A stretch of 32,284 nucleotides of DNA from Clostridia bacterium. GTDB lineage: Bacteria; Bacillota; Clostridia; Christensenellales; Aristaeellaceae. Shown here piece by piece: positions 24,990 through 32,284 of this stretch. Under the pieces are notes generated by a model. The model did no database searches, was not told where the DNA came from, and saw only the letters and a program-made list of their open reading frames with translations. A program made the translations under genes and the position numbers. Where the stretch lies: the NCBI GenBank assembly GCA_017473345.1, contig JAFULL010000081.1, positions 1 through 32,284 on the forward strand, given 5' to 3'. How positions within the stretch are numbered: the stretch's first letter is position 1; the number at the start of each line of letters is the position of its first letter.

Positions 24990-26063
24990 ATGGCAAACAT
25001 CAGCTTACAGCATCTGGACAAGATCTATGACAACAAGGTACAGGCTGTCTACGATTTCAATCTGGAAGTCAAAGACGGTGAATTCATTGTGCTTGTCGGC
25101 CCCTCTGGCTGCGGAAAATCCACCACGCTGCGCATGATTGCCGGTCTGGAGGACATCACTGCCGGCAAACTGCTGCTGGACGGCGAAGACATCACCGCCA
25201 CGCCTCCCAAAGACCGTGATATGGCAATGGTTTTTCAGAACTATGCGCTCTATGGCCATATGACGGTTTATGAAAACATGGCTTTCTCCCTGACGCTTCG
25301 CAAGGAAGATCCCAACCTGATTCATCAAAAGGTGATGGCTGCCGCAGAAATCCTGCACCTTACTGATCAGCTGAACAAAAAGCCCAAGCAGCTTTCCGGT
25401 GGTCAGCGTCAGCGCGTTGCCATGGGCCGTGCCATTGTGCGCAATCCCAAGGTCTTTCTGTTTGACGAGCCGCTTTCCAACCTTGACGCCAAGCTTCGCG
25501 GCGCAACAAGACGCGAGATCCTGCTGCTGCACAAGCGTATGAAGGCTACTATGCTCTATGTCACGCACGACCAGACAGAAGCTCTTACGTTGGCGGACCG
25601 CATTGTTTGCATGTCCATGGGCCATGTACAGCAGATCGGCACGCCTCTGGAACTGTACGACACGCCCGCTAACCTGTTTGTAGCAAGCTTTATCGGCCTT
25701 CCGCCCATGAACTTTTTCAAGGTACAGGTGGAGGAAAACCGCGTGTGTCATCCCCTGTTTTCCATGCAGCTTACCCCGGAAGAACAACAGTTGCTTAAAA
25801 AATATATCGGTCAGGAAGTCACCCTTGGCGTTCGTCCCGAGAACATTGCCGAGGGCGACGAAATCAGCATGAAGGTCGTTTCCAATGAAAACCTGGGCAT
25901 GAGCACGCTGGTGCACGGTTATCTTGGCGATGTTCGCACATCCGATTCTTCACTCACCTGCAAGCTGCGCGGCTGGTGTGATTACCGTTCTGGGGACGTA
26001 GTAAAGCTCTCCTTTGAAAAACGGCATTTCTTCGACAGTCAGACCACCGCTGCGATCCGATGA
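24990..26063 (+). CDS. Sugar ABC transporter ATPase, MsmX/UgpC-like (357 aa)
   Basis: Drives sugar import. It has Walker A GPSGCGKST, Q-loop MVFQNYALYGHMTVYENMAF, signature LSGGQRQRVAMGRAIV, Walker B VFLFDEPLSNLDAKL and H-loop VTHDQTEA. From about residue 235 a C-terminal OB-fold (TOBE-like) region includes GVRPENIAEGD. The Q-loop has Gly where most relatives, and the second ATPase in this window, have Pro (YALYPHM). The start has a AAAGGAG-type site. Its place between two pairs of unknown membrane proteins suggests either energy supply for LplBC or for a separate complex with them. Confidence 0.93.
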   Translation: MANISLQHLDKIYDNKVQAVYDFNLEVKDGEFIVLVGPSGCGKSTTLRMIAGLEDITAGKLLLDGEDITATPPKDRDMAMVFQNYALYGHMTVYENMAFSLTLRKEDPNLIHQKVMAAAEILHLTDQLNKKPKQLSGGQRQRVAMGRAIVRNPKVFLFDEPLSNLDAKLRGATRREILLLHKRMKATMLYVTHDQTEALTLADRIVCMSMGHVQQIGTPLELYDTPANLFVASFIGLPPMNFFKVQVEENRVCHPLFSMQLTPEEQQLLKKYIGQEVTLGVRPENIAEGDEISMKVVSNENLGMSTLVHGYLGDVRTSDSSLTCKLRGWCDYRSGDVVKLSFEKRHFFDSQTTAAIR

Positions 26064-26077
26064 AAGGAGCTATGCTC

Positions 26078-26650
26078 ATGAGCAGGCAAAAGACAAAACT
26101 CAGCGCACGCATGCACGAGTTCGTCCGTAAATCTCTTGTATCGCTCAAGCGCAAGCCGCAAACCATTCCCCTGGTTGTGCTTGCCGTCGCGTTTGTACAG
26201 TATTCCTTCAACCTTACCCACATTTCTGATACCACCGCCAAAATCCAGCTCAGCGGCATGGGGCTTGCAGGCTTCTGCACAATGCTGTTTTCCCTGCTTT
26301 CCTTTGTTTGTTTTCTCAACGCCTATCCGCATCGAAAGAAAACCAATCTCCCCATGCTGGTGCTCATGCTGCTGATGCTGGGCGTGCTGATTTTCTGTGA
26401 CACATACTACGCAGGCCGCATCACGCAGGCGCTTACCCGTGAGGATCACCCCATCGTGCTCGAAGCAGGTACGCAGTATATCGCTCAGGCACTTCGGGTG
26501 CTGAAAGTGCACCGTGTCATCGTTGCGTTTGGCGCCATTTTTACGCTGCTGGTACCTGTGCTCCGCAAGCTTCTGCGCCGCATTGACACCTCTTTGCCTG
26601 TAGAAGCCGTTGGCGAAATGGAAACCCTGCAGCTTTCCTCTGAGGACTGA
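26078..26650 (+). CDS. Small membrane protein M3, unknown (190 aa)
   Basis: Not recognised. A basic N-terminus (about 30 residues) is followed by four helices (near 33-47, 60-80, 90-107, 140-160) and a short acidic tail. ATG 26078 sits 8 bases after AAAGGAG; the earlier in-frame ATGs at 26060 and 26072 are badly placed. The ATPase stop lies just upstream, so the genes are coupled. Confidence 0.68.
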   Translation: MSRQKTKLSARMHEFVRKSLVSLKRKPQTIPLVVLAVAFVQYSFNLTHISDTTAKIQLSGMGLAGFCTMLFSLLSFVCFLNAYPHRKKTNLPMLVLMLLMLGVLIFCDTYYAGRITQALTREDHPIVLEAGTQYIAQALRVLKVHRVIVAFGAIFTLLVPVLRKLLRRIDTSLPVEAVGEMETLQLSSED

Positions 26651-26654
26651 CGTT

Positions 26655-27275
26655 ATGAAGCCCACGCCGAACAAAGAACAGGATAAAAGCTCCTCCTATT
26701 ACCAGCTGCACACACAGGCAGTGGACACGCTGGTGAATGCCACTGCGGAAAATACGCCCCGGTATTCAAAAGAGGAACTGGAAAAATACCGTTCCTTCCA
26801 TGGAAAGTGGCGCTTGCCTGAAACGCTGAAGGTGCTGCTGATCAAAGTATGGTTTTACGGAGCAGTATGCTTTTTCGTATTCTGGGGGCTTGGACTGTAT
26901 GTAACGGCCCAGTTGGATCTGTACTTCATTGCTGCTGTGATCCTTGGCATGGTCACCGATCTTCTGATCAACCGGTTTTTGCGTTTCACCGAAAAAATGC
27001 CCGGAGGCAGCAGGCGCTGGCTTATGGTATCCCGACGCGGAACCATGGGCTTTGTGATGAACCTGTTCTATGGCTTTGTACTGTTGTTTTTGGTTATCAC
27101 CATCTATTATGCGCTGAACACCCTTTTGCAGCTGCTGTTTGGCCCGTCAGCGCCGGTTTTAAACGTGGAACCTATGCTGTTTGGCGTTTTCACCACTGCT
27201 GCCGATACCCTGTGTATTCTTATCAGGCAGACATCTGCAAGCATCCTAGCTGATGCAGGACGCAAAACGCACTGA
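26655..27275 (+). CDS. Small membrane protein M4, unknown (206 aa)
   Basis: Not recognised. A soluble N-terminus of about 60 residues (MKPTPNKEQDKSSSYYQLH, then YSKEELEKYRSFHGKWRLP) precedes about four helices (near 63-85, 87-107, 133-155, 170-195). A positively charged loop between helices 2 and 3 contains KMPGGSRRWLMVSRRG. It begins four bases after M3 ends with a weak GAGGA site. Its position just before the GH28 gene keeps it in the pectin operon. Confidence 0.68.
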   Translation: MKPTPNKEQDKSSSYYQLHTQAVDTLVNATAENTPRYSKEELEKYRSFHGKWRLPETLKVLLIKVWFYGAVCFFVFWGLGLYVTAQLDLYFIAAVILGMVTDLLINRFLRFTEKMPGGSRRWLMVSRRGTMGFVMNLFYGFVLLFLVITIYYALNTLLQLLFGPSAPVLNVEPMLFGVFTTAADTLCILIRQTSASILADAGRKTH

Positions 27276-27291
27276 AAGGAACGATTCTGAT

Positions 27292-28848
27292 ATGATTCAG
27301 CTGATCTACGCCGGCTCTACCAGCGCGTGTTTTGAACTGGACAGTACCGAACCCTATTTTTCACCCAAACCGTATGATGTTTATCTCAACGGCAAATTCC
27401 TGTTTTCCAGCACCACCAACGTGGTTTCGCTTTTTTCTCTCAAGCCCGATACGGAATATACGCTGCTCATCGATTCATGTGAGCTGACATTCCGTACCGC
27501 ACAGGAGACTTTTGCTGCTGACGTACGCAGCTTTGGAGCAGTGGGCGACGGTGTTCATGATGATACTGCCGCCATTCAAAGCGCCCTCTCCTTCCTGCCA
27601 GACGGTTCAAGGCTGTTCTTCCCCGAGGGCATCTGGCTTACACGCCCGCTTTGTCTGCGCAGCCACATCACGCTGGAACTGTCAAAGGGAGCCGTGCTGT
27701 TGGGATCACCCGACCGTTCCTGTTACCCCATTCTCCCGGGTAATGTTGTTCCACTCTGTGAAGGGCCCGATTTGATGATCGGCGCTTTTGAAGGCCTTGC
27801 GCGACCGATGTATCAGTCGCTGCTGCATGGTTCGTACTGTGAGGACGTATCCATCGTCGGCGAAGGCATTGTGGACGGCAATGCTCAGAATAGCGATTTC
27901 TGGACAGCATTCAGGCAGTTTGAAACCGCCCGTCCCCGTCTGATGTTTTTCAACAACTGCAAAAACATCACTCTGCATGGGGTGACGGCTAAAAACTCAC
28001 CTTCCTGGAACCTGCATCCTTTCTACAGCGAAAACGTCTCTTTTTTCGATGTAAAGGTACAGGCGCCCAAAGACAGTCCAAATACTGACGCCATCGATCC
28101 CGAAGCCTGTATCGACGTCAACATCATAGGCTGCCGTTTAAGTGTCGGCGATGACTGTGTAGCCATCAAATCGGGCAAGATCGAGTTATGCCGTCAGCGG
28201 CTTCAAAGCGCTCAGAAGCATGTGATTCGCAACTGCCTGATGGAATTTGGCCATGGCGCCGTTACGCTTGGCAGTGAAATTGCCTGCGGCGTACATGGGC
28301 TGACTGTGACACGCTGCCTGTTCAAAAGCACCGATCGTGGCCTTCGCATCAAAACGCGACGCGGCCGCGGCAGGGACTGCAGTATTACCGATGTTGTCTT
28401 CGACCAGATCCGTATGGAGGACGTTATCACGCCCGTTGTGATCAACATGTGGTATAACTGCTGCGATCCTGACCGCTACTCGGATTATGTGAAGTGCCGC
28501 GAACCTCTGCCCGTGGATGACAGGACGCCGCATCTTGGGTCCTTCGTCTTCAGCAACCTCACCTGTACCAATGCACATGCTGCTGCCTGTTATATTGACG
28601 GTCTGCCGGAATCCCCCATCGATGAGGTTGCTTTTTCAAACGTTTTTGTCAACTTCCATCCAGATGCACAACCCTTTGCGCCAGCCATGCAAAATGATGC
28701 CACTGCAAAGTGCAAACTGGGTCTTTATTTCAACAATGTACGAAAAGTGCACATTGAAAACGTGACGGTACAAGGTGCCAACGGGCCTGCTCTGGTTACC
28801 GAAAACTGTGTTGACATATCTGCCGAAGGCCTTGACGAGGTAAAATGA
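27292..28848 (+). CDS. Polygalacturonase-like glycoside hydrolase, GH28 (518 aa)
   Basis: Cleaves galacturonide bonds by inversion. The right-handed beta-helix starts near VRSFGAVGDGVHDDTAAIQ (78-96). The GH28 catalytic set is complete: NTD (264-266), GDD (286-288), GHG (320-322) and RIK (352-354). A small beta-sandwich-like N-terminal domain (1-75) precedes it, as in many bacterial exo-acting members. No signal peptide is present, so it should act on imported oligomers. ATG 27292 has an AAAGGAACG site; the in-frame ATG at 27253 lies inside the previous gene. The stop overlaps the GH105 start. Activity on rhamnogalacturonan is also possible. Confidence 0.94.
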   Translation: MIQLIYAGSTSACFELDSTEPYFSPKPYDVYLNGKFLFSSTTNVVSLFSLKPDTEYTLLIDSCELTFRTAQETFAADVRSFGAVGDGVHDDTAAIQSALSFLPDGSRLFFPEGIWLTRPLCLRSHITLELSKGAVLLGSPDRSCYPILPGNVVPLCEGPDLMIGAFEGLARPMYQSLLHGSYCEDVSIVGEGIVDGNAQNSDFWTAFRQFETARPRLMFFNNCKNITLHGVTAKNSPSWNLHPFYSENVSFFDVKVQAPKDSPNTDAIDPEACIDVNIIGCRLSVGDDCVAIKSGKIELCRQRLQSAQKHVIRNCLMEFGHGAVTLGSEIACGVHGLTVTRCLFKSTDRGLRIKTRRGRGRDCSITDVVFDQIRMEDVITPVVINMWYNCCDPDRYSDYVKCREPLPVDDRTPHLGSFVFSNLTCTNAHAAACYIDGLPESPIDEVAFSNVFVNFHPDAQPFAPAMQNDATAKCKLGLYFNNVRKVHIENVTVQGANGPALVTENCVDISAEGLDEVK

Positions 28849-29981
28849 TGTATACACAAATCGACCGCTACGTTCTGAGCCTGATTGAGCATTCCTCCGT
28901 CGATAAAACCGCCTGGAACATTGAGCGCGTACGTCAGGGCAAGCCTGCCAGCTGGAATTACATCGACGGCTGCATGCTTATGGCGCTGCTTGAAATGAGC
29001 AGCCTGACCGGTGATACACGATATGCTGATTTTGTGGAATCCTTCGTTGACAGCTTCATCGACGCAGACGGCAGTATCCGTACCTGGCAGCCCGAAAAGC
29101 AGACGCTGGATGACATTAATGAGGGACGTGTTCTCTTTCCCCTGTACCACAAAACCGGAAAAGAAAAGTATCATCTTGCTGCTGAACGGCTTCATGAGGC
29201 GCTTCTGCAGCAGCCCCGTACATTTGAGGGCAGTTACTGGCATAAGGCGATCTATCCCCATCAGGTATGGCTGGATGGCATCTACATGGCTCAGGTTTTT
29301 GCCGCACTTTATGAAAAACACTTTGGCTCCGGCTGTTACACCGACATCATTCGCCAGATTCAAACGGTTCGCACTCATATGTTTGATGAGCACAAAAGGC
29401 TGTACTATCACGGTTATGATGCCAGCCGCCGTGTCTTTTGGGCCGATCCCGAAACAGGGCTTTCCAAGAGCTTCTGGCTGAGAGCCATGGGATGGTTCGC
29501 CGCCGCTTTGGCCGACCTGGCTGAAATCCTTCCCGCTGGCGAAGAACGTCTTGTCATCGAAAAACTGCTGAACGAAATGATAGAAGGCCTTCTCCACTTT
29601 GCCGACCCGGAAACAGGCATGTTCTATCAGGTGGTAGATAAAGGCGGCGAAGAAGGCAACTATCTGGAAACCAGCGGATCAAGCATGATGGCCTACACCA
29701 TGCTCAAGGGCGCACGGCTTGGCGTGCTGCCAAAGGAATATGCCGCCCAAGGCCTGAAGACCTTTGACGGCATCGTAAAGAAATATCTGTCTTTCCACGA
29801 GGATGAAATTGAACTGGGCGGCATATGTCTGGTAGCCGGACTTGGCCCTGAAAACGATCATCGCCGAGACGGAACGTACGCCTATTATCTGTCTGAACCA
29901 GTTGTGAAAAACGACGCCAAGGGCGTTGCGCCGCTGGTGATGTGTTATACAGAAGTGCGACGCATCAATCCGGCAGAATGA
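28845..29981 (+). CDS. Unsaturated rhamnogalacturonyl/glucuronyl hydrolase-like, GH105 (378 aa)
   Basis: Removes the 4,5-unsaturated uronic acid left at the end of oligomers by lyases. The alpha/alpha-barrel signatures are visible: NYIDGCMLMALLEM (38-51), LDDINEGR (88-95), YWHKAIYPHQVWLDGIYM (131-148, with D144 at the catalytic position known from YteR), WLRAMGW (~218) and NYLETSGSSMMAY. The end has YYLSEPVVKNDAKGVAPL. No signal peptide. The ATG overlaps the GH28 stop (ATGATG). Its last 17 bases overlap the end of the convergent AraC gene. Its presence implies that lyase-cut substrates enter the cell, although no lyase gene lies in this window. Confidence 0.93.
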   Translation: MMYTQIDRYVLSLIEHSSVDKTAWNIERVRQGKPASWNYIDGCMLMALLEMSSLTGDTRYADFVESFVDSFIDADGSIRTWQPEKQTLDDINEGRVLFPLYHKTGKEKYHLAAERLHEALLQQPRTFEGSYWHKAIYPHQVWLDGIYMAQVFAALYEKHFGSGCYTDIIRQIQTVRTHMFDEHKRLYYHGYDASRRVFWADPETGLSKSFWLRAMGWFAAALADLAEILPAGEERLVIEKLLNEMIEGLLHFADPETGMFYQVVDKGGEEGNYLETSGSSMMAYTMLKGARLGVLPKEYAAQGLKTFDGIVKKYLSFHEDEIELGGICLVAGLGPENDHRRDGTYAYYLSEPVVKNDAKGVAPLVMCYTEVRRINPAE

Positions 29982-30756
29982 TCTTCTGACTGTCTGAATC
30001 AAGATCCTGATTCTGGTGCTCCAGCAGTTTCTGACGGTAATAAGTGCTGGGCGATACTGCAAATTTCTTCTTGAACAGACGTGAAAAGTAGAGCGGGTCG
30101 CGGAAACCGCACAACAGCGCCACTTCTGAAATGTTGGTATGGCTGCCGGTGCACAGCATATCAGCCGCGGCACGCAGGCGCTGATTGGTCAGATAACGGT
30201 GCGGCGTCATGCCCATATCCTGTTTGAACATTCTGCACAGGTAATCATAGCTGTAGGGCATTTCCTTCAGCACCTGATCCACCTCATACGAAGCATCGGC
30301 ATAGTTCTCCACAATGCTTCTGGAAATGGTATCCGTTGCTCGGTTTTGCGGATGCGTCGCCCATCCGGCTGCCATATGCCGCACAATCAGTTCGCCGTAG
30401 GCAGAAAGCAGCCCCAGTTTTCCTTCGTTTTCGCTGTGAAACAAATAATACGCATCTGAAAACAGGTGCAGAATGGACTCGTTGCCGTCATCGCGGATCA
30501 AAACCGGGTCGTGAAAGGGCAAGGTAGCGTTGTCAATATTCAGGTGATAGTTCATAAAACCGTTCAGGCTGCGGTTTTCGTGCGGCGTATCATTGGGAAT
30601 GACCACAATATCCCCCACGCCATAGGGAATGGTCATATGGTCAAAGATGAAAGTGCCGCACTTGTCCGTGCAGTAGATCAATTCCCAGCTTTTATGCTGA
30701 TGCCGGCTTACATTGTAGGTTAAAAAATGTTTGCCAGCAAAAATGATATCGTTCAT
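29965..30756 (-). CDS. AraC-family transcriptional regulator (263 aa)
   Basis: An N-terminal cupin sensing domain (HQHKSWELIYCTDKCG, then DIVVIPNDTPHENRS) and a C-terminal AraC domain with YSYDYLCRMFKQDMGMTPHRYLTNQRL and ISEVALLCGFRDPLYFSRLFKKKFAVSPSTYYRQ. It is divergent from the second MsmX-like ATPase and kduI. Its own promoter overlaps a 29-bp element that recurs upstream of the importer operon, so it is the likely regulator of the pectin genes. The inducer is probably an unsaturated uronate or galacturonide; this is inferred from context only. Confidence 0.92.
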   Translation of the reverse strand: MNDIIFAGKHFLTYNVSRHQHKSWELIYCTDKCGTFIFDHMTIPYGVGDIVVIPNDTPHENRSLNGFMNYHLNIDNATLPFHDPVLIRDDGNESILHLFSDAYYLFHSENEGKLGLLSAYGELIVRHMAAGWATHPQNRATDTISRSIVENYADASYEVDQVLKEMPYSYDYLCRMFKQDMGMTPHRYLTNQRLRAAADMLCTGSHTNISEVALLCGFRDPLYFSRLFKKKFAVSPSTYYRQKLLEHQNQDLDSDSQKIILPD

Positions 30757-30789
30757 TTTCTGTTCCCCCTGAACGTTTTCTATGAATTC

Positions 30790-30819
30790 ATTATAGCATA
30801 GAAAAGTCGAATTTGTCCA
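30790..30819 (-). promoter_or_regulatory. Promoter of the second AraC gene
   Basis: On the minus strand, -35 TGGACA (complement of 30814-30819), an 18-base spacer and a perfect -10 TATAAT (complement of 30790-30795). The -35 lies inside the shared 29-bp element, which suggests autoregulation. Confidence 0.7.
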
Positions 30820-30830
30820 TATGACTGTCC
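30802..30830 (+). promoter_or_regulatory. Shared 29-bp element, probable AraC binding site (copy A)
   Basis: Counterpart of 18935-18963, in the gap between the AraC gene and the ATPase-kduI operon. It overlaps the -35 of the AraC promoter and lies about 60 bases before the ATPase start codon. Confidence 0.6.
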
Positions 30831-30890
30831 AGATCCCCCTTCTTCAGCAAAGTTTTCCACCCCGAATGCCAAGTAAAGGAGCGTACACAA

Positions 30891-31982
30891 ATGGCCTACT
30901 TAACGCTCAAAAACGTAAACAAGATCTATCCCAACGGCTTCCACGCAGTTCATGATTTCAACCTTGAAGCCGAAAAAGGCGAGTTCATCGTATTTGTCGG
31001 CCCTTCGGGCTGCGGCAAATCCACCACACTGCGTATGATTGCCGGTCTGGAGGACATCAGCAAAGGCGAATTCTTCATCCGTGATCAGCTTGTCAACACC
31101 TGGGGACCGCGCGAGCGCGAAGTTGCCATGGTTTTTCAGAGCTATGCGCTCTATCCGCACATGAGTGTGTACGACAACCTTGCATTCGGCCTTTCACTGC
31201 AGGGTGTGGATGAAGACGTGATTGATGAACGCGTGCAGAAAACCGCCAAAATTCTGGGGCTTACCGACTATCTGGACCGCATGCCCCGCGCGCTTTCCGG
31301 CGGCCAGCGTCAGCGTGTGGCTGTAGGCCGGTCCATCATCCGCAAGGTAGGCATTTTCCTGATGGACGAGCCTCTTTCCAACCTCGACGCCAAGCAGCGT
31401 GTAACCATGCGTTCTGAAATCACGCAGATTCATCGTGAAACCGGTGCAACCACCATTTACGTCACACATGACCAAACAGAAGCAATGACCATGGCGGACC
31501 GTATTGTAGTCATGAAGGACGGTTACGTGCAGCAAATCGGCACGCCAAAGGATGTGTATTTCCATCCCAACAACATGTTCGTAGCCGGCTTCATCGGCGA
31601 GCCCCCCATGAACTTTGTTCGCCTTACCGTCAGCCAGGGCTGTATTGCCGTCGCTGGCAGTACCATCGATCTGGTGCCTCTGCTTGGCAGCCGCGCCGCC
31701 GACTATGAAGGGAAGGAAATCGTGATGGGGTTCCGTCCGGAAGCTATCACATTAAGTTTGCAGGAACACGCATGTCAGCTTGAAGGCAGCGTGGAACTGA
31801 CTGAAATGTTGGGCGATAACGTAAACGTATACATCACGCTGGATGGCGAGCCCGCCATTCTGAAGGTATCTCCGCATGAAACTTCCGAATTGGACAGTTT
31901 GCTTTCTTTCTGCATTCCCTACGAAAATATTTACCTGTTTGATGCACAGACCGAACAGGCCATCGCTGCAAATAACCTGTAA
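30891..31982 (+). CDS. Sugar ABC transporter ATPase, MsmX/UgpC-like, second copy (363 aa)
   Basis: It has Walker A GPSGCGKST, Q-loop MVFQSYALYPHMSVYDNLAF, signature LSGGQRQRVAVGRSI, Walker B IFLMDEPLSNLDAKQ and H-loop VTHDQTEAMTMADR. A TOBE-like C-terminal region contains VMGFRPEAITL. This copy has the standard residues at every motif. An AAAGGAG site precedes the ATG by about 9 bases. No permease gene is adjacent; the next gene is kduI. It may be the general ATPase serving the LplBC importer, as MsmX serves several importers in Bacillus, or a partner of permeases further right. Confidence 0.94.
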   Translation: MAYLTLKNVNKIYPNGFHAVHDFNLEAEKGEFIVFVGPSGCGKSTTLRMIAGLEDISKGEFFIRDQLVNTWGPREREVAMVFQSYALYPHMSVYDNLAFGLSLQGVDEDVIDERVQKTAKILGLTDYLDRMPRALSGGQRQRVAVGRSIIRKVGIFLMDEPLSNLDAKQRVTMRSEITQIHRETGATTIYVTHDQTEAMTMADRIVVMKDGYVQQIGTPKDVYFHPNNMFVAGFIGEPPMNFVRLTVSQGCIAVAGSTIDLVPLLGSRAADYEGKEIVMGFRPEAITLSLQEHACQLEGSVELTEMLGDNVNVYITLDGEPAILKVSPHETSELDSLLSFCIPYENIYLFDAQTEQAIAANNL

Positions 31983-32005
31983 CAACCCGATTGGAGGAAA
32001 TCATC

Positions 32006-32284
32006 ATGGACATCCGCTATTCCTGCAACCAGCGTGATTTCAAGCGCTACACCACCCAAGAAACCCGCAAAGAATTCCTGATTGAAAAGCTGTTTGTGGC
32101 TGATGAGGTCGTGCCTGTTTATTCCCACGTGGACCGCATGGTGACTGTTGGCATCATGCCCGTCAGCGAGAAGGTATCGCTGGACAAGGGGATTGATATC
32201 TGGGCCAATTTCGGCACCCATTTCTTCCTGGAACGCCGCGAACTGGGTATGTTCAACGTCGGCGGCGAAGGCACCGTCACGGTG
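32006..32284 (+). CDS. kduI: 5-dehydro-4-deoxy-D-glucuronate isomerase, N-terminal part (KduI)
   Basis: Isomerises 5-keto-4-deoxyuronate, the product of GH105 or lyase action, to 2,5-diketo-3-deoxygluconate in the cytoplasmic pectin pathway. The 93 visible residues match the KduI start: RKEFLIEKLFVADEVVPVYSHVDRMVTVGIMPV, then FFLERRELGMFNVGGEGTVTV. A GGAGGAAA site lies about 6 bases before the ATG. It begins 23 bases after the ATPase gene, in the same operon. The remaining two thirds, with the metal-binding histidines, is beyond the window. Confidence 0.94.
   Translation, partial: MDIRYSCNQRDFKRYTTQETRKEFLIEKLFVADEVVPVYSHVDRMVTVGIMPVSEKVSLDKGIDIWANFGTHFFLERRELGMFNVGGEGTVTV

Overview
The window looks like a chromosomal segment of an anaerobic gut-type Bacillota (Clostridia-like). 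This is inferred from strong AGGAGG ribosome sites, a glycyl-radical enzyme, two-ATPase Opp transporters, LplB/LplC-type sugar permeases and a CD1110-type VirB4 remnant. No rRNA, tRNA, CRISPR array or complete insertion sequence was seen.

Layout. (1) 1-3156 is a scarred edge. It holds a VirB4-like conjugation ATPase that has lost its N-terminus and runs off the left end, a 76-residue unknown protein, and a metallophosphoesterase broken by a one-base frameshift. (2) 3206-16796 is a module bounded by two similar ~96-bp direct repeats. All its genes but one lie on the minus strand: an uncharacterised glycyl-radical enzyme (GRE) with an unusual Ala-Cys-Trp-Glu active-site motif, its radical-SAM activase, a CBM9-like protein, a complete Opp-type ABC importer (two ATPases, binding protein, two permeases) and a TIM-barrel hydrolase-like protein of unclear family. 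An AraC-type regulator is divergent from the GRE gene. (3) 16520-17141 is a gene-free stretch filled with strong hairpins. (4) 17142-32284 is a pectin/oligogalacturonide utilisation region. It holds a sugar-phosphate isomerase-like protein, CE8 pectinesterase, a sugar ABC importer (two permeases, large binding protein, MsmX-like ATPase) interleaved with five small unknown membrane proteins, GH28 polygalacturonase, GH105 unsaturated-uronyl hydrolase, a second AraC regulator, a second MsmX-like ATPase and the start of kduI.

How the genes fit together. In region 4 the enzymes have no visible signal peptide, so short, partly methylated galacturonides are probably imported whole. CE8 would demethylate them, GH28 and GH105 cut them, and KduI isomerises the unsaturated uronate product. 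A 29-bp sequence is shared by the divergent promoter regions at 18861-19089 and 30757-30890, so the second AraC regulator probably controls both. Region 2 has the form of a separate import-and-degrade system in which a GRE of unknown chemistry handles a sugar-derived substrate. It is the best candidate here for an undescribed pathway.
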